This document shows, piece by piece, positions 50,961 to 60,986 of a DNA stretch of 64,000 nt. This stretch comes from Penium margaritaceum. Its lineage: Eukaryota > Streptophyta > Zygnematophyceae > Desmidiales > Peniaceae. The position numbers were made by a program, and so were the translations under genes. The stretch is from NCBI GenBank assembly GCA_023375785.1, contig SZWC01001536.1, positions 161,790 through 225,789 on the forward strand, written 5' to 3'. The first letter of the stretch is position 1. Every line of letters starts with the position of its first letter. The notes beneath the pieces were generated by a model. The model ran no database searches. It was not told the origin of the DNA and was given only the letters and a program-made list of their open reading frames with translations.

Positions 50961-51312
50961 AAAGGCGGTGGCTCAACCTCGGAACCCCCTCGCTGCTGTG
51001 ATTGCTTCAAGCGTGCGCAGCGAAAAAAATGAGCTGGCTGACAACCAGCCGTCCGAAGTGGCCTTGATTGCATCCCTAGGTTCTGTCCAGAATCCACCTA
51101 CCTGCGATGTTTTGCTATATACGTAGCTCCATGTACTCATGTTCCTCAGAGCACTGAAGAAGGCCACCCGGCCGTAACCGGTATGCTCAACCGGACACGT
51201 TTCTTGGATCTCCTCGCACTGCATCGCTCCAATCCTCTCTCACCTCTAACTTTTTTCTGACTCATCTGTCCAGTTTTTTGCCGCTCTGAGATGCCTACAC
51301 CAGTGATTTCTG
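50961..51312 (+). repeat. PLE pseudo-LTR, second copy leading into ORF1
   Basis: Positions 50961-51256 duplicate 50664-50959 exactly, apart from one A-to-T change at 51175. The copy then continues to CAGTGATTTCTG (51312), the same point at which the 3' copy ends (54512). It holds the region upstream of ORF1, where a promoter would be expected. The single N at 50960 between the copies makes their true arrangement uncertain. Confidence 0.85.
51140..51197 (+). ncRNA. Hammerhead-type ribozyme, copy 2, core mutated
   Basis: Same fold as copy 1, shifted by 297 bp, with core CTGAAGA at 51154-51160. The second core element reads GTAA (51174-51177) instead of GAAA. This change in a conserved core adenine should abolish cleavage if the base call is correct. 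Predicted cleavage site: after 51183. Confidence 0.65.
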
Positions 51313-52378
51313 TGGAAGACCTTTCAGCCTCAAGAGCCGAGAGACTGGACGGACCCGAAGACTCTACAATTCCCGAAGACCCTGCTCCTCCCAACTCTGC
51401 TCCTCCCGACCCTACCCTCCTCGACNACGCAAACATCAACTCTGTACTCGTCGTGAGGGACTCCCTTGAACCCGACGCCGACATGGAAACAACGCCGAGC
51501 TCTACCGCGACGGATGCCATGGCAGCTCAAGCTATTCAAGCTGCTCAAGCAGCTCAAGCAGCCCAAGCTGTCCAAGCAGTACAAGCAGTTCAAGAAGTTC
51601 AAGCAGCCCAAGCAGCCGCCGCTGTTGCCACGGCAGCAGCAGCAGCAGCAGCCGCTTCAGCCGCAACAGCTGTAAGCCAACCGGCTTCCTCCGCCGCCGC
51701 CGGCATCTCCACCCCCTTGCAAGGTTCAGCCCCGCCGAACTCTTCTGCGCCTCCCCCCTCTCCCTCTCTCCCCGAAGGACTGGTCTCCATCACCACGAGC
51801 ATGNCGAGATTTGGAAGAAGCAGATCATAACGGAAGCGGAGCGTGACGTCAAAGATCTGGTCGTCCGCCACGAAGTAACCCGCCTCGGAGCCGAGCGCAA
51901 GGCAGCTGAAAAACACGCCAAGTTCTTGGCCTCCCGCGGGGAAGCTACAGCCATGGACAAAGAACTGTCCACCATGGAGATCATCAAGAGGGAGCTGGAA
52001 CGCCAACTCCCAAAAGAGATCTCCAAAGAACTCTCCAAGCAGCTGGCCATAGCCCTCAAAAACCAACCAGCAGCCGCTGCACCTCCTGCCTCAACCCACC
52101 AAGCAGCAGCCAGAGGCAAAGAACCGCAGCAGAAAGGACAGCAGCAGCAGCCGCAGCAGCCGCAGCAGCCACAGCAGCCACAGCAGCCTAAGAGCAACAA
52201 CAACTCCAACCGCGAGCTGCCCCCTGCTGCAGCTAGCAACAACCAACCCAACCAGCCCAGAGGACGAGGACGAGGACGGTGGAGAGGAAAAGGACCTGCT
52301 TCTGACGGCCAGGGCCCCTCCGGAGTGCCAAGAAACGGCATCCTCGGGTCCGGCCCCGGACCTGCCACAAGATCTTAG
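51291..52378 (+). pseudogene. PLE ORF1: Ala/Gln-rich protein with RG-rich tail (interrupted)
   Basis: Starts MPTPVISVEDLS at 51291, inside the shared pseudo-LTR end. A Pro/Asp-rich N-terminus is followed by an Ala/Gln tract (about 51525-51675) and a proline-rich linker. At 51804 an N coincides with a frame change. The second half (from EIWKKQIITEAE, 51806) is charged and probably helical (KAAEKHAKFLAS, IIKRELERQLPKE). Then come a Gln/Pro repeat (52130-52190) and RGRGRGRWRGKG, and a stop at 52376. An RG-rich basic tail suggests RNA binding; this is inference. I do not recognise the protein family. It may be a separate ORF or the N-terminal part of one RT polyprotein, because the next frame overlaps its end. 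Confidence 0.7.
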
Positions 52379-52419
52379 AGCAATCTCAGCATGAGATTGC
52401 TCTGGAGCTGTTCGGCCGG

Positions 52420-54326
52420 ATGACCCCCACGCAGATCGACAACCGGATCACGAACAGAGGTATTCACAATTTTTCCTCCCGCCCCCTTTCCCACGACGAA
52501 CTTTCTCTCCTTGGTTTGGGTCTGAACTTTGTCTTCAAGCCGAAGCCCTGTCTCCTCTCAGAAATCCTCCCTAGCCTAGAAGATCTTTTCAGAAAAATTC
52601 GGCTGACATGGCTTTTCCGAGAGAGCACCACCACTGAANGATGACGTGACCACAATGTACAACTCCACCACACCTCCAAGGAGAAGATCCCTGCCCAAGA
52701 ATCTTCGATCTGCCCTCAACAGTCTAAAAGATGACAGCTCCATCGTCATCAAAGCGGCGGACAAGAATCTTGGGATTGTGGTGTTGGATAGGGAGAGGTA
52801 CATCAATGACTGTCTACTCCACCTCAAGGACGAGACGACATACCTCAGGCTCGGCTTCAACCTGAAACACATCATTGGTGATCTCATGGCCATCAAGGAG
52901 CTCTTCAAAAGCTCCAGCCTGGTCCCCTTCTCCATCTGGGACTTCTTCCTCCAAAAACCAGAAAAAGGATGGAGGCCAGCCGCCTTCTACACCATCTTGA
53001 AGGTGCACAAGAACCCCCCGGTGGGACGGCCCATCGCCGCCTCAATTGACTGGATCACCACCAACACCTCTAAGTGGCTGGACTCTGAGCTCCAGCCGGT
53101 TGTCCAGAAGCAGCCGACTTTTCTCAAGGACGGTCTCAGCCTGTTACTTGAGTTAGACGAGCTGCACCTACCTCAGGACGTCACCCTGGCAACCTATGAC
53201 GTCATCTCCCTATACCCCAGTATTCCCATCGTCAAAGCCCTCAACTACATCGAGGAACTCCTCTTCCAAGCACATCACCCGCGCACCCCCATCATCATCC
53301 GGCTGCTGTCCTGGGTAATGCGCAACTCCTATGTGGAGTTTTTTGGGTAATGTCTTCAAACAGGTGAAAGGGACAGCCATGGGCACCCCTGTAGCCCCGG
53401 CCTTTGCGGTCCTGTTCATGAGCTACTTGGACCTTCAACTGCAACAACAAACAGGGGTCCAAGCACTTCTCCACCGCAGGTACATAGACGCTGGATTCAT
53501 CATCTAGAAGGGAGATCAACACAGCCTCCTCTGCTACCTCTCCTCTTTCAACCAGTTGGACGATAACATCAAAATGACTTGGGAAATCTCAGCTTCTTCA
53601 GCTACTTTCCTCGATCTGAAGCTCTACAAGGGTGACAGGTTCAGGTCTCATGGTTTTCTGGATGTTAACACATTCCAGAAACCAGTGAACACATACCTTT
53701 ACCTACCCTTCAGCAGCTACCACCCACGGAGCTGCTTAAGAGCCTTCATCTCTGCGGAACTTCAGAGGTATCTTCTCAGAACCTCTTCCGCCACGGAGTT
53801 CACAAAAATCAAGAGCCTTTTCTTCACACGGCTCCGAGCACGTGGCTACCCCTACAAGTTCCTACTCCCCCTCTTTGAACAAGTCCAACATGCGCAACGG
53901 CCAGCCAAGGTGACAGCCACCAAACTTCGCCTAAGGACAGGCCCCAAACCACTCGGCAGCAGGCCCCTTGTGTTGAAAGCTACTCTGAACCCACGAACAG
54001 AGGGCCTTCACTTGGGGTTTTTTCTTAAACGCTTTGCAAAGCGTTTAGAAACAATTAAACCTGCCGTGTTCTCGTCCCGAGTGATTTTGGTGTGGAGACT
54101 TCCACGAAAAATGCGCACTTTTCTGGTCAGATCCAGGCTCAAGCCCCGGCCGATAATAAAAAAGGCGGTGGCTCAACCTCGGAACCCCCTCGCTGCTGTG
54201 ATTGCTTCAAGCATGCGCAGCAAAAAAAATGAGCTGGCTGACAACCAGCCGTCCGAAGTGGCCTTGATTGCATCCCTAGGTTCTGTCCAGAGTCCACCTA
54301 CCTGCGATGTTTTGCTGTATACGTAG
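52420..54326 (+). pseudogene. Penelope-like reverse transcriptase, inactivated
   Basis: The first ATG shown is 52420; the frame is open upstream and overlaps the end of ORF1. Motifs in order: NFSSRPLSHDELSLLGLGLN (PLE N-terminal motif), IKAADKNLGIVVLD (52748), FYTILKVHKNPPVGRPIAAS, DVISLYPSIP (53198), GTAMGTPVAPAFA (53370), RYIDA (53478-53492), ATFLDLKLY, FQKPVNTYLYL, SSYHP, RARGYP, and the C-terminal LVRSRLKPRP. Defects: an N at 52639 that shifts the frame, a one-base frameshift near 53345 (EFFG then stop), catalytic YIDD changed to YIDA, and TAG at 53505-53507. There is no GIY-YIG domain after the RT. The product would be an RT priming at nicked or exposed 3' ends in the nucleus, as known for PLEs. 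Confidence 0.92.
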
Positions 54327-54512
54327 CTCCATGTACTCATGTTCCTCAGAGCACTGAAGAAGGCCACCCGGCCGAAACCGGTATGCTCAACCGGACACGT
54401 TTCTTGGATCTCCTTGCACTGCATCGCTCCAATCCTCTCTCACCTCTATCTTTTTTCTGACTCATCTGTCCAGTTTTTTGCCGCTCTGAGATGCCTACAC
54501 CAGTGATTTCTG
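54018..54512 (+). repeat. PLE pseudo-LTR, 3' copy
   Basis: Repeats the 5' copies from the TTTTTTCT-palindrome region to CAGTGATTTCTG. It therefore includes the last roughly 100 RT codons, the ribozyme and, after it, the ORF1 start region. D10 repeats resume at 54513. No poly(A) tail or simple-sequence tail is present. Confidence 0.9.
54340..54397 (+). ncRNA. Hammerhead-type ribozyme, copy 3 (intact core)
   Basis: Identical fold to copy 1 (offset 3497 bp): CTGAAGA at 54354-54360, GAAA at 54374-54377, ACCGGT as a palindromic stem III, and predicted cleavage after 54383. It begins 13 bases after the RT stop codon, so self-cleavage would define an RNA end just 3' of the coding region. Confidence 0.7.
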
Positions 54513-54541
54513 CTTAGGCAATGCTAGGTTATGCCTGGCAA
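54512..54541. repeat. Candidate target-site duplication, right copy
   Basis: Partner of 50485-50514, with 29 of 30 bases matching. See the left copy for why it is probably real and why the repetitive context weakens the case. Confidence 0.6.
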
Positions 54542-55163
54542 TGCCTGTTAATGCCTTGGCAATGCTTGGGCAATGCTAGGTTATGCCAGGAAATGCCTGT
54601 TAATGCCTTGGCAATGCTTGGGCAATGCTAGGTTATGCCTGGCAATGCCTGTTAATGCCTTGGCAATGCTTGGGCAATGCTAGGTTATGCCTGGCAATGC
54701 CTGTTAATGCCTTGGCAATGCTTGGGCAATGCTAGGTTATGCCTGGCAATGCCTGTTAATGCCTTGGCAATGCTTGGGCAATGCTAGGTTATGCCTGGCA
54801 ATGCCTGTTAATGCCTTGGCAATGCTTGGGCAATGCCTGGCACTGGCTGATGCCTGGCTGTGCCTAGCAATGACTGGAAACACTTGGCAATGCCTAGCAA
54901 TGCCTGGTAATGTTTGGAGAATTCCTGGAAACGCCTGGGCAATGGTAGGCAATGCTTGGAAATGCATGGCAATGCATGGGAAATACCTATGAATTCCAGG
55001 CAATGTCTCAGTAATGCTTTGCAATGCCTGGCAATGCTTGGAAATGCATGGGCAATGCCTCGCAATGCCTGGGCAATGTGTGGCAATACCTTGGAAAGCT
55101 TGGGCAATGCCTGGGCTCAGCCTGGCCAATGCCTCGCAATGCCTGGAAAATGCCTGGAAGATG
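54513..55163. repeat. D10 array, part 2
   Basis: CAATGCCTGG units between the PLE and the 0.8-kb island. The first 318 bp are the regular 52-bp higher-order repeat described separately. The remainder is ordinary diverged D10. Confidence 0.96.
54519..54830. repeat. 52-bp higher-order repeat, six copies, abutting the PLE
   Basis: The unit begins CAATGCTAGGTTATGCC and contains CTGTTAATGCCTTGG. Copies start at 54519, 54571, 54623, 54675, 54727 and 54779, nearly identical. One matching unit lies just left of the PLE (about 50461-50510), so the element inserted in, or next to, this repeat. Confidence 0.95.
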
Positions 55164-55507
55164 TGGCACGGGCAAAGGATAGTTGCTGACAGTTCGGCAG
55201 AAGCACCAGAAGGGGAACATGATGCTGATGATAGTGATGACATCAGCACTACGACAGAGAGGAATCAACGGAGCACTGCGGACGGCCTGCTTGATCAGAA
55301 GCTTGGGAACGGTTAGTACCAGTCCACACTTGGAACATTGGACAGATGCGGCAATGCAACATTCCAGGTCTGGTTGCTGATAACTTTGTAGATGGAGTTG
55401 TGACAGAGTTCTGACTGACGGCCTTGATAAAGGAGGTATTGCAAACTGACTGATATGCTGAGAGCAAGGAGCTGAAGTGAACACGAGGGCTGCTGCTGCT
55501 GTTGAGG

Positions 55508-55530
55508 GCGGAGTCGCAAGGCGACTCCGC
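55508..55530. other. Perfect 10-bp hairpin GCGGAGTCGC-AAG-GCGACTCCGC
   Basis: GC-rich arms 55508-55517 and 55521-55530 with a 3-base loop, preceded by a short GCT-repeat (GCTGCTGCTGCTG). Role unknown. No T-run follows, so a bacterial-type terminator is not suggested. Confidence 0.85.
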
Positions 55531-55725
55531 TGAGCAGTGCTGATTGGGGTATGATGCCTGCTAGCCCCAGTGGTCTCCTTATGTCATGGGATCGGGCGAA
55601 GGGCTCGTCCGCAGTGCGATGCTGAGCAGAGTGATAGTGGTTGTTGGTCGTGGGGAGCTTGCAGCGTCTTCGTTCTTCCAGTGCCTGGTTTGCGGGCCAT
55701 CTGTTTTCATATAGTGTGGACTGAG

Positions 55726-55974
55726 TCACATCACCAGGCAAGGAGGTCCGGCGGTTGGCTCGGTGGCGAGCTTCATGGGCTGGTGGACCGTTGAGACCGG
55801 ACCGTTGTGCCAATATTCCGGGTATTTCTGATATCCACCATAAGAGGAGATGATCCGCTGAGCGAGAGGATACTTGGGTAATTCCAGTTTCTTGTCCAAA
55901 CTGTCAAGGGTAGATGGTGAAGACAGGGACTTGGATTGGGACTTGGTGGCAGTAGAGTTTTCTCTGACATGAAA
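55726..55974 (-). CDS. Unrecognised minus-strand frame, possibly a fragment
   Basis: About 80 codons of ordinary-looking sequence read from the D10 boundary leftwards. It contains SPSTLDSLDKKLELPKYPLA, then RIISSYGGYQKYPEYWHNGP, and ends at a stop near 55726. Upstream, the frame continues only into repeat DNA, so its true start is unknown. The composition is protein-like (mixed charges, aromatic residues), unlike the repeat frames around it. I do not recognise a family. It could be an N-terminal fragment of a mobile-element protein or a chance frame. Confidence 0.25.
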   Translation of the reverse strand, partial: FHVRENSTATKSQSKSLSSPSTLDSLDKKLELPKYPLAQRIISSYGGYQKYPEYWHNGPVSTVHQPMKLATEPTAGPPCLVM

Positions 55975-58900
55975 ATGCCTGGCAATGCTTGGAGATGCCT
56001 GGTAATGCTTGGAAATGTCTAAGCAATGCCTGGAAATGCCTGGCAATGCCTGACAATGTATGCCAATGCTTGGCAATACCAGTGAATGCCTTGAAATACC
56101 TGGCAATGCCACAATAATTCTCGCAATTCCTGGCAGTGCGTAGGAAATTCCGAGAAATTCCTGGCAATACCTGGCAATGCCTGGGAGGTACCTGGTAATA
56201 CCTAGCAATGCCTGGCAATGCGTGGAAATACATGGAAATTCCTGGGCAATGCCTGGAAATGCCTCGCAGTGCCTGGTAACACTTGGCAATGGCTGGAAAT
56301 GCCTGGTAATGCCTTGGCAGGGCCTGGCAGTGCGTAGGAGTGACGTGCAATGCTTGGAAATGCCTGGCATTGCTTGGGCAACGCATGGCAATGCCTAGGC
56401 AATGCTAGGAAATGCCTGGCAATTCCTGGGTATGGCCTGGGCATTGCCTGGCAATGTCTGGCAATGTCTAAGCAATTCCCGGCATAGGCCTGGGCAATGC
56501 CTAGCAATGCCTGGAAATGCCTGGCAATGCCTGGCCAATGCCTGGCCAATTCCTTGCAATGCCTAGTAGTTCCTGGGTAATGCCTGGCAATGCCTTGCAA
56601 TGCCTTAGACATGCATGAGCAATGCCAGGTAATGCCTTGCAATTCCTGGCGATGCCTAGCATTGCCTGGGCAATGCCTGGCAAAGTTTCATAATGCCTGT
56701 CAATACCTAACAGTGCCTTGCAATACCTAGGCAATGCCTTGCAATGCCTGGCAATGCCAATTAATGCCTAGCAATGCCTGAAAAATGCTTGGCAATTTCA
56801 TGAAGTGCCTGGGAAATGCTTGGCAATGCCTGGACATTGCCTGGAAATGCCTAGGCATTTCGTGGAAATGCTTGGAAATGCTTGGCAATGCCAAGAAATG
56901 CATGGGTATTCCTTGCAATGCCCGGCAGTGCCTGGGTAATGCCTACAAATGCCTGGTAATGCCTGGAAATTCCAGTCAAAAGTTGGGAAATGCCTGGCAA
57001 TGTGTGGGCAATGCATGGCAATACATGGCAATGCCGGGCAATGCCTTGTAAATGCCTGGTAATGCATGGAATTCCGTGGCAATGTCTGGAAAACATCTGG
57101 CAATGCTTGGGCAATGCCTGTCATTGCCTAGGCAGTGCCTCACAATGCTTGGGCAATGCCTGGCAATGCCTATACATGCCCAGGCAATACCTGGCTCAGC
57201 CTGGAAAATTCTTAGCAATGACTTAGCAATGCATGGCAATGCCTGGCAATTCCTTTCAATGCCTGGACAATGCCTTGCAATGCCTAGGCAATGCCTTGCG
57301 ATGCCTGGCAATTTCTCGCCAATGCCTGGGCACTGTCCGACAATTCCTAGGCACTGTCTGGCAATGCTTAGCAATGCCTGGGAAATGCCTGGCAATTCTG
57401 GCAATTCTTGGCAATGCCTCATAATGCCTAGCAGTTTTAGGTACCTGGAAATGCCTGGGTAATGCCTTCCAATGCCTAGGAAATTTCTGGCAATGCCAGG
57501 TAATGCTTGGAAATGCTTGGCAATGCTTGGACAATGTCTGGCAATGCAAGGTAATGCCTTGTCAATGCATGGCAATGTATATGAAATTCCTAGCAACGCC
57601 TGCATGGAAATGCCTGAAAATGCTTGGAAATGGCTAGGCAATGTCTGGCAATGCTTGGGCACTTCCTAGCCATGCCTCAGTAATACCTAACAATGCCTGA
57701 GAAATGCCTTTCAATGCCTTGGAATGCCTATCAATGCCCGGTAATGCATGGACCAATGCCTGAAAATGCCTGGGTAATGCCTGGCAACTTCTGGAAATGC
57801 ATGTCATGTCTGGGTGATGCATGGCAATGCCTGGGAAATTCCTGGCAATTCCTGGTGATGTATGGTCAATATCTGGCAATGCCTTGCAATGCTTAGCAAT
57901 GCTTGGATTTGATTGGCAATACCAATTTGTGGGCAATGCCACGTGATACTTGGAGTCGCTTAGCAATTCGTGGGTGATACCTTGCAATGCGTAGGACTGC
58001 CAGGGAGATACCTGGGAATGCCTCAGTGATGCCTTGTAGTGAATTGAAATTCCTGGTCATGCCTGATAAGTCCTGGGGAAATCCTGGGCAATGTCTTGAA
58101 ATGCATGGCAATGCCTGGGCAATACCTTGCAATGCCCTGCATTGCCTAGAAATGCCAGGGTAATGCCTAGTGATGCGTGGCAATGCCTTGCAATGTGTGG
58201 GAAATGCCATGAAATGTGTGGCAATGCCGGGAAATTCCTCCCAATTCCTTGGAATGCATGGCAATTCCTGGGCAATGCCCCGCATTGTCAGGCAATGCCT
58301 TGGCAATGCCTCCCAAAGTATGGACTATGATTGGCAATGCCTAGCCATACCTATGAATGCTGAGAAATTCCTAGCAATTCATGAGCAGGGCCTGACCATG
58401 CCTGGATAAATCCACGCAATGCCTCAGAAATACCTCAGAATGACTGGCAATGCCTGGCAATGCCAAGGAAAAGCCTCAACAATGCCTGGAAATGCCTAAA
58501 ATTGCCTGGCAATACCTGGGAAATGTCTGGTACTGCCTGTGTAATACCTGGCATTTTCCACGCATTGCCTCGCAATGCGTGGAAAATGTCCAACAATACC
58601 TATGAACTACTCAAGCAATGCATGGCATTGCCTGAGTAATTCATAGCAATGCCTTGCACTGCTTGGCAATGCCTGGAAGTGTCTGGCAATGCCTGGGTAA
58701 TACTTGGCAATGCCTAGGAAATGCTTGGCAATGCCTAGAAATGTTAGGAAATACCTCACCATGCCTTGGCAATGCTTGACAATCCATGGAGAATTCTTGA
58801 CAATGCCGGGAATATTCCTCACAATGCGTGGACAATTTCTGAAAATGCGTAGGTAATGCCAAGTTGTGTCTGGTAATGCATATGCACTGCCTGGAAACGC

Positions 58901-59899
58901 TAGAAAATGGTTGGACAATGCTTGGCAACACCTCGTTATGCATGGGAAATGCCTGGCCTATGCATTGCCACTGCCTCAATGGCAATGCCTAGCCAATGCC
59001 TCTTGATGCATGGCAAGGCGTGGAAATTCCTTGCACTGCTGGGATAATACCTTGAATTGCATCGTATTTTCCTTGCAATGCTTGGCAATGCATGGGAAAT
59101 TCCTGGCAATGCATGGCCTATGCCTGGAAATGCATGGAAATGCCTAAGAATGCCTAAGAATTCCTAGCTACTGCATCACAATGACTGGAAATGCATGAGA
59201 ATTTGTTGGCAATGCTTGGTAATGCCGGAAAGTGCCTGGGAAGTGTTTGGCAACGCCTTGGCAACACCCAGCAATGCCTGGAAATGCTTGGTTAATGCCT
59301 AGCAATGCCTGAGCATACTTGGCAATGCCTTTCAATTGCCAGGGTATTATTTGGTAATTCCCGGCAATGACTGACAATGCTTGGCAATGCCTGGCAGTTC
59401 GTGGGAAATACAGGCAATGTTGGACAATGCCTCGTAATGCTTGGCAATGCCCGACTATTACTCGCAATCCCTGTCAATGCCTAGCAATATGTGGAAAATG
59501 TCTAGCTATGCCTGGTAAAACATTTCAATGCCTGGAAAATCTTGGATGATACCTTGCAATGCCTGAACAATGCCAGGCAGTGCTTTGCAATGCCTAGAAA
59601 TGGCCCACAATGCCTGGGTAATGTCTAGAAATGCCTATGTTCTTCCTGGAAATGCTTGGCCAATGCTCAGAAATTCCTGGAAATGCCTGTTCAATGCCTG
59701 GCAATGTTGGCAATGCTTGGCAATGCCTCGGAAATGCGAGGCAATGCCTGGAAATTCTTGTGCAATGCATGGAAATGCATGGCAATGCCTAGGCTATGCC
59801 TGGGTAATGCCTGACAATTCTTCGCAATGCTTGGCAATGCATGGGCAATATGTAGCAATGCCTGACAATGCTTGGATAATGTCTGGCAATGTGTGTGCC
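55975..59899. repeat. D10 array, part 3
   Basis: CAATGCCTGG units with the same variants as part 1, ending around TGGCAATGTGTGTGCC, after which C11 units begin. No gene is visible. Confidence 0.96.
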
Positions 59900-60732
59900 T
59901 TGATATGTCTATTTGCGCCCTATTTAAATCCTAGTTGTGCCTTGTTTTCACCCTATTTGTGTCCTAGCTGCGCCCTATTTGTGTCCAATTTGCTTTAGTT
60001 GTGCCCTAGTTGCACCCTAGTTGCACCCTAGTTGCGTCCTAGGTGCGCCATAGTTGCGTCCTAGTCGAGTCCTAGTCCACCCTAGTTCATCCTATTTGCG
60101 CCCTAATTGTGTCCTGATTGTGCCCTAGTTGTAGCGTAGTCCTGCCCTTGTTGCACCTTAGTTGCGTCCTAGTTACACCCTGGTTGCGCCCTCACTATCC
60201 CCTACTTGCGTCGTAGTTGCCCCCTAGTCACGTCCTAGTTGCACCCTAGTTGTGCCATGGTTGCACCATAGTTGCATCCTAGTTGCGCCCTAGGCACACC
60301 CTAGTTTCTCTCTACTTATGTCCCAGTTGCGCCCTAGTTCTGCTCTAGTTGCGCCCTAGTTGTGCGCTAGTCACGCCCCAGTTACGTCCTAATTGTGCCC
60401 TAGTTGCGTCCTGGTTGCACCCTAGTTGCGCCTTCATTTCTTCCTTGTTGCACCCTGGATGCGTTTTAGTTGCGCCCTAGTTGCACCCTAGCTCCGCCTT
60501 TGTTTTGCCTTATTGCGCCCTAGTTGCGCCCCTGTTGCTCCTTAGTTGTGCCCTAGTCACTTCCTACTTGCGTCCTCGCTCCACCCAAGTTGCGCCCTAG
60601 TTGCATCCTAGTTGCGCCATAGTTGTGTCCTAGTTGCGCCCTAGTTGCACCCTAGTTGCACCCTGGTTGCACCTTGGTTTCCCCCTATTTACGCCCTAGT
60701 TGTGTCCTTGTTGCACCGTAGTTATGTCCTAC

Positions 60733-60986
60733 TTATTCTGTAGTTGAGCCCTAGTTGCGTCCTAGATGCCTCTTAGTTGTGCCCTTGCTACGTCATAGTT
60801 ACGCCCTAGTTGTACACTAGTTGCGTCCTAGTTAAACCCTAGTTGTGTTCCGTTTGCGCCATAGTTGCACCCTGGTTGCGCCCAAGGTCCACCATTCTTG
60901 CGCCCTAGTTGCTCCTTAGTGGCACCCTAGTTGGGTCCTAGCTGTGCCTTAGTTGAACCCTAGTTGTATCCTAGTAGCGACCTTGT
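60733..60986. repeat. 254-bp direct duplicate left of gap
   Basis: Identical by eye to 61315-61568, ending exactly at the N run. This indicates an unmerged contig overlap or a collapsed duplication. Confidence 0.95.

Larger units (their letters stand above)
50515..54512 (+). mobile_element. Penelope-like retroelement with tandem pseudo-LTRs, inactivated
   Basis: Order: partial pseudo-LTR (50521-50959), second pseudo-LTR (50961-51312), ORF1 (51291-52378), RT ORF (52420-54326), 3' pseudo-LTR (about 54018-54512). The RT carries the PLE signatures KAADKNLGIVV, KVHKNPP, DVISLYPSIP, GTAMGTPVAPAFA and RYID. Long terminal repeats that include coding sequence, and hammerhead ribozymes within them, are known PLE traits. 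No GIY-YIG endonuclease is visible at either end; this could mean an endonuclease-deficient PLE or loss. The pseudo-LTR includes the RT C-terminus, the ribozyme and the first seven codons of ORF1. The insertion is in D10. Confidence 0.9.
55164..55974. other. Non-repetitive 0.8-kb island, unidentified
   Basis: Mixed-composition DNA inside D10. The longest single-sequence frame (minus, 55813-55313) is rich in Gln, Arg and Ser and matches nothing I recognise. A second minus frame at its right end is listed separately. Insertion of a mobile element into the array is the simplest explanation, but no terminal repeats, target duplication or known domain were found. Confidence 0.6.

Noticed and set aside
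53333-53350. Intron explaining the frame break in the RT
   Set aside because: The frame resumes after a one-base shift in a T/G run with no missing residues between EFFG and NVFKQVKG, so a small indel is simpler.
52420-54326. GIY-YIG endonuclease domain in the PLE
   Set aside because: I searched the frame after RARGYP and the LVRSRLKP motif and saw no GIY/YIG pair or usual catalytic Arg/Glu context before the stop at 54326. None was seen in ORF1 either.
55508-55530. Rho-independent terminator
   Set aside because: There is a perfect hairpin but no following T-run, and the context is eukaryotic.
44430-59900. Minus-strand frames with ALPGIARHCQ-like repeats
   Set aside because: These are D10 units in translation; multiple overlapping frames show the same period.
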